In this document: one piece after another, positions 61,854-64,000 of the stretch | Numbering within the stretch: the first letter of the stretch is position 1 | Layout of the letters: the number at the start of each line of letters is the position of its first letter | Assembly: GCF_014636295.1 (NCBI RefSeq) | Contig: NZ_BMEC01000008.1 | Span: forward strand, 248,001 to 312,000 | Reading direction: 5' to 3' | DNA from: Marivirga lumbricoides | GTDB taxonomy: Bacteria; Bacteroidota; Bacteroidia; Cytophagales; Cyclobacteriaceae | Length of the DNA stretch: 64,000 nucleotides | Made by a program: the position numbers and the translations under genes | Notes under the pieces: model-generated | What the model was told of the DNA's origin: nothing | Seen by the model: only the letters and a program-made list of their open reading frames with translations | The model's database searches: none

Positions 61854-64000
61854 TCAGTTGGTAAAAGAGTTTGTTTTTAGATAATTTAAATAACCTTCGG
61901 CTTCTTTTATAAAAATGTCATTATCCCCCTCTTTATCCTTCAATCTTGTAATAGCATTATTAATTAACTCTTCCCCTTCCTGGATTTGTCCTTGCTGCAA
62001 AAAGGCCCCTCCTCTTCTGTAGTCAATAATTTCTTGATATACATTATTTGGCGTATTTAAAAGTGGAGTCAAAAGGTATTGGCTTTCCTCTAAATGGTTT
62101 AAAGCTTCTTTAGGTTTTTGACCTTTGATTTCAACCAACGACTTTGATAATAAAAATAAGCCTTTTATGTATGGAGGATACCCTTTTAAAGAATCAAGAA
62201 TTTGAAGACCCATAGATGTGTTTTTGTCTACAAGATCATATTTATTTAGTGCTGAGTAATATTTAGTTAAGTTCAAACAAAGAAAAGCATTATCAAAACT
62301 ATATATTCCATACCTTTCTTTTCTAAGTTTAAGTAAGTGCTCAGTAAGTTCAGCTGCTTTATTATATTTTTTTTGATAGGATAAAAGTGTAGCATAATTT
62401 GCAAGTTTCATAACTACAGTAACTCCAGAAGAATCTAAAACACTAAGATCGATTTTAATGGCATTTAATAAGTCTGCTTCAGCATCGCTATATCTTTTCA
62501 TATCTGCATAAATAGCTGCACGGTCAGAAAGATCTGAACTAATCCTTAAATCACTCAAACCATATTTTTGAACCTTGTATTCCAATGCTTTAGTAGCATA
62601 GAATAAAGCGGTGTCTACTTCACCTAATCCTCTTTTTACTTGAGAGTAATAATGGTAAGCTGTTGAAATAATGACCAGGTCTTCTTCCTGAATTTGATTG
62701 GGCAGAGAAATAGCCTCATTTAAATAGAATTCTGCTGAATCAAAGTTTCTCTGGAGTATAAAATTTAATCCAATATCTGATAGGGCTTGAATAGCATATT
62801 GTTTATTATATTCCATTAACTCACCCATATTCATGTACACATTATTGTAAAGTGAATCAGCTATTTCAAAATTATATGACATGGAATGAGCTAATGCTTT
62901 TTTATGAGTAGACATTAAAATCCAGAGTGAATTATCTTCCTCAATGGCCAAATTAATCATGTTTGAGGCCACTTCAGCAGCTTGATCTGCTTCCGGAAGG
63001 TTTATATATGTTTCAAATAATAGATTTAATAATTCCCATTTATTTTCTACAGTAATGCTTTTCTCATTAAATAGTAATGTTTTTTTTATTTCAAGAAAAT
63101 CAAAAACGGACAAGTCTTTATAATTCTCTCCTTCTGCAAGAGGGCTTGTGCTTATAAATAAATCTTTTATAAATTCTGCTGTTTTCTCAGCTTTTTCTTT
63201 TTCAGCATTTGCTATCTGCGCTTGTCTAAGAGAAACAATTGTTCCGCCAATTAAACTAAGAAATACTAAGCTAAGTAATAATGTAGCTACACTATTCCTT
63301 TGCACGTATTTTCGCGCTATGTAAAAACGACTTTTAGAGAAGGTACTGACTGGGTAATTTTGAAGGTAATTATATATGTCTATCAGTAATTGATCAACTG
63401 ATTGGTATCTGTTTTCAGGTTTACTTTGAAGACACTTTTTGATTATTGACAATAATTCTTCTGATGGAATAAATTTAGAATCATTGCCATTCAAAAATAA
63501 ATTTGTCTGTTCCTGACCTTCTAAAATTTGTCCCCTGCTTAATAAATAATATAGAAGAAGACCGAGTTGATAAATATCTGTTTGAACAGAAAGGATTCTT
63601 CCTTGAAGCTGCTCAGGAGCAGCGAAATTAAAAGTTAACTTACTAAACGTATTGTCAGACATGTTTTGCTTCAGGCTTTGAGAAATCCCAAAATCTAAAA
63701 GTTTGATTCGCTGACTTTTATCCACCACAAGGTTACCGGGTTTAATATCTAAATGAAGAATTAGATTATTATGTGCCTCTCTAACGGAGCTGCAAACTTC
63801 TGAAAATATATTTAGACATTCTTTTTGTGTGAGATTTCTTTCTTTTAAATAAACCTGTAGTGTTTTTCCCTCTACAAGTTCCATGATAATGTATGGGTGA
63901 CCATTTTCCAAAGTACCCCCATCAAAAATATGCGCTATAGAAGGATGACTTAGTGAGGCTAAAAATTGCTTTTCATTTTCTGACTTGTCATCAAAAGTGC
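61854..64000 (-). CDS. Membrane Ser/Thr protein kinase with TPR ectodomain, start outside the window
   Basis: The frame is open to the window edge: before the MENGHPYIIMELVEGK stretch it continues as EKQFLASLSHPSIAHIFDGG, which is kinase sequence, so a start at 63911 would be wrong. Visible: hinge IIMELVEGKTL, catalytic HLDIKPGNL (His codon at 63753-63755), LLDFGISQS and FAAPEQL, one membrane helix about 60 residues past the kinase (TLLLSLVFLSLIGGTIVSL), then TPR-like helical repeats (DIGLNFILQRNFDSAEFYLNEA). The glycine loop is off-window. Sister of the first kinase, sharing HLD, kinase-TM-TPR order and the NYLQNYPV/NYLKGFPV linker; probably a gene duplication. Confidence 0.92.
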   Translation of the reverse strand, partial: TFDDKSENEKQFLASLSHPSIAHIFDGGTLENGHPYIIMELVEGKTLQVYLKERNLTQKECLNIFSEVCSSVREAHNNLILHLDIKPGNLVVDKSQRIKLLDFGISQSLKQNMSDNTFSKLTFNFAAPEQLQGRILSVQTDIYQLGLLLYYLLSRGQILEGQEQTNLFLNGNDSKFIPSEELLSIIKKCLQSKPENRYQSVDQLLIDIYNYLQNYPVSTFSKSRFYIARKYVQRNSVATLLLSLVFLSLIGGTIVSLRQAQIANAEKEKAEKTAEFIKDLFISTSPLAEGENYKDLSVFDFLEIKKTLLFNEKSITVENKWELLNLLFETYINLPEADQAAEVASNMINLAIEEDNSLWILMSTHKKALAHSMSYNFEIADSLYNNVYMNMGELMEYNKQYAIQALSDIGLNFILQRNFDSAEFYLNEAISLPNQIQEEDLVIISTAYHYYSQVKRGLGEVDTALFYATKALEYKVQKYGLSDLRISSDLSDRAAIYADMKRYSDAEADLLNAIKIDLSVLDSSGVTVVMKLANYATLLSYQKKYNKAAELTEHLLKLRKERYGIYSFDNAFLCLNLTKYYSALNKYDLVDKNTSMGLQILDSLKGYPPYIKGLFLLSKSLVEIKGQKPKEALNHLEESQYLLTPLLNTPNNVYQEIIDYRRGGAFLQQGQIQEGEELINNAITRLKDKEGDNDIFIKEAEGYLNYLKTNSFTN

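Noticed and set aside
63854-63911. Start of the second kinase at 63911
   Set aside because: The frame continues upstream as conserved kinase sequence to the window edge, so the gene is cut, not started, here.
1-64000. CRISPR arrays, tRNA or rRNA genes, insertion sequences, prophage
   Set aside because: No regular direct repeats with spacers, no transposase or phage genes, and no cloverleaf-like stretch was noticed when reading the intergenic regions.

Overview
The window looks like the chromosome of a gliding-type member of the Bacteroidota, most likely order Cytophagales. This rests on gene content and style: a mutY-ssb-gldE block, an HU-TPR-tiny COX24-like protein-RNase G block, an ECF sigma operon, many Bacteroidota-type lipoproteins and outer-membrane barrels, DUF4112/DUF1206/YqaE membrane proteins, AT-rich non-coding DNA, few Shine-Dalgarno sequences, and several TAnnTTTG -7 boxes typical of the phylum. 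I see no rRNA, tRNA, CRISPR array, insertion sequence or prophage. Most of the window is core chromosome with ordinary spacing.

Layout. 1-3.4 kb: end of a repeat-containing secreted protein, then an ECF sigma operon (sigma factor, one-pass membrane protein, small helical periplasmic protein, outer-membrane barrel). 3.4-8 kb: a barrel protein, a pirin, a lipoprotein, an unrecognised secreted protein and an M28 peptidase. 8-13 kb, minus strand: a membrane-anchored MutS-type ATPase, then an SDR-tag-K+/H+ antiporter operon. 13-16.4 kb: a thioredoxin-fold protein without catalytic cysteines, an unrecognised secreted protein and a lone cytochrome oxidase subunit III. 16.5-24.4 kb: mfd, a tandem double hairpin, a TPR protein, gldE, ssb and mutY. 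24.6-27.5 kb: HU, TPR protein, a 29-residue COX24/mS38-like protein and RNase G. 28-35.2 kb: a complete hybrid-sensor-like histidine kinase facing a TPR histidine-kinase homologue that has no ATPase domain, then ferrochelatase and a GAF/PAS sensor without an output domain. 35.4-44.7 kb, plus strand: DASH cryptochrome, tpiA, prmA, a 1,590-residue secreted protein and an M20 dipeptidase. 44.7-50.5 kb: Ca2+/Na+ exchanger, lipoprotein, a TPR-CHAT protease and glutamate dehydrogenase. 50.7-53 kb: a group of small membrane or stress-type genes (DUF4112, SRPBCC, DUF4235, DUF1206, YqaE). 53.3-59.2 kb: uvrA, a PKD/beta-helix lipoprotein with three long internal repeats, and a barrel protein. 59.4-64 kb: two tandem Ser/Thr kinase-TPR membrane receptors, both with HLD in place of the usual HRD catalytic motif; the second runs off the window.

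How the genes fit together. DNA maintenance is unusually well represented (mutY, tag, mfd, uvrA, ssb, HU, a MutS-like ATPase, a DASH cryptochrome), although the genes are scattered over several operons. Signalling is also dense: one ECF sigma system, two kinase-like sensors, one GAF/PAS sensor, two Ser/Thr kinases and a CHAT protease. Nothing here is a clearly new defence or mobile system. The loci most worth following are the membrane MutS ATPase, the kinase homologue lacking an ATPase domain beside its complete neighbour, the twin HLD kinases, the 1,590-residue secreted protein, and the possible short transcription unit at 27.64-27.81 kb. All functional statements come from reading motifs by eye; no database search was run.
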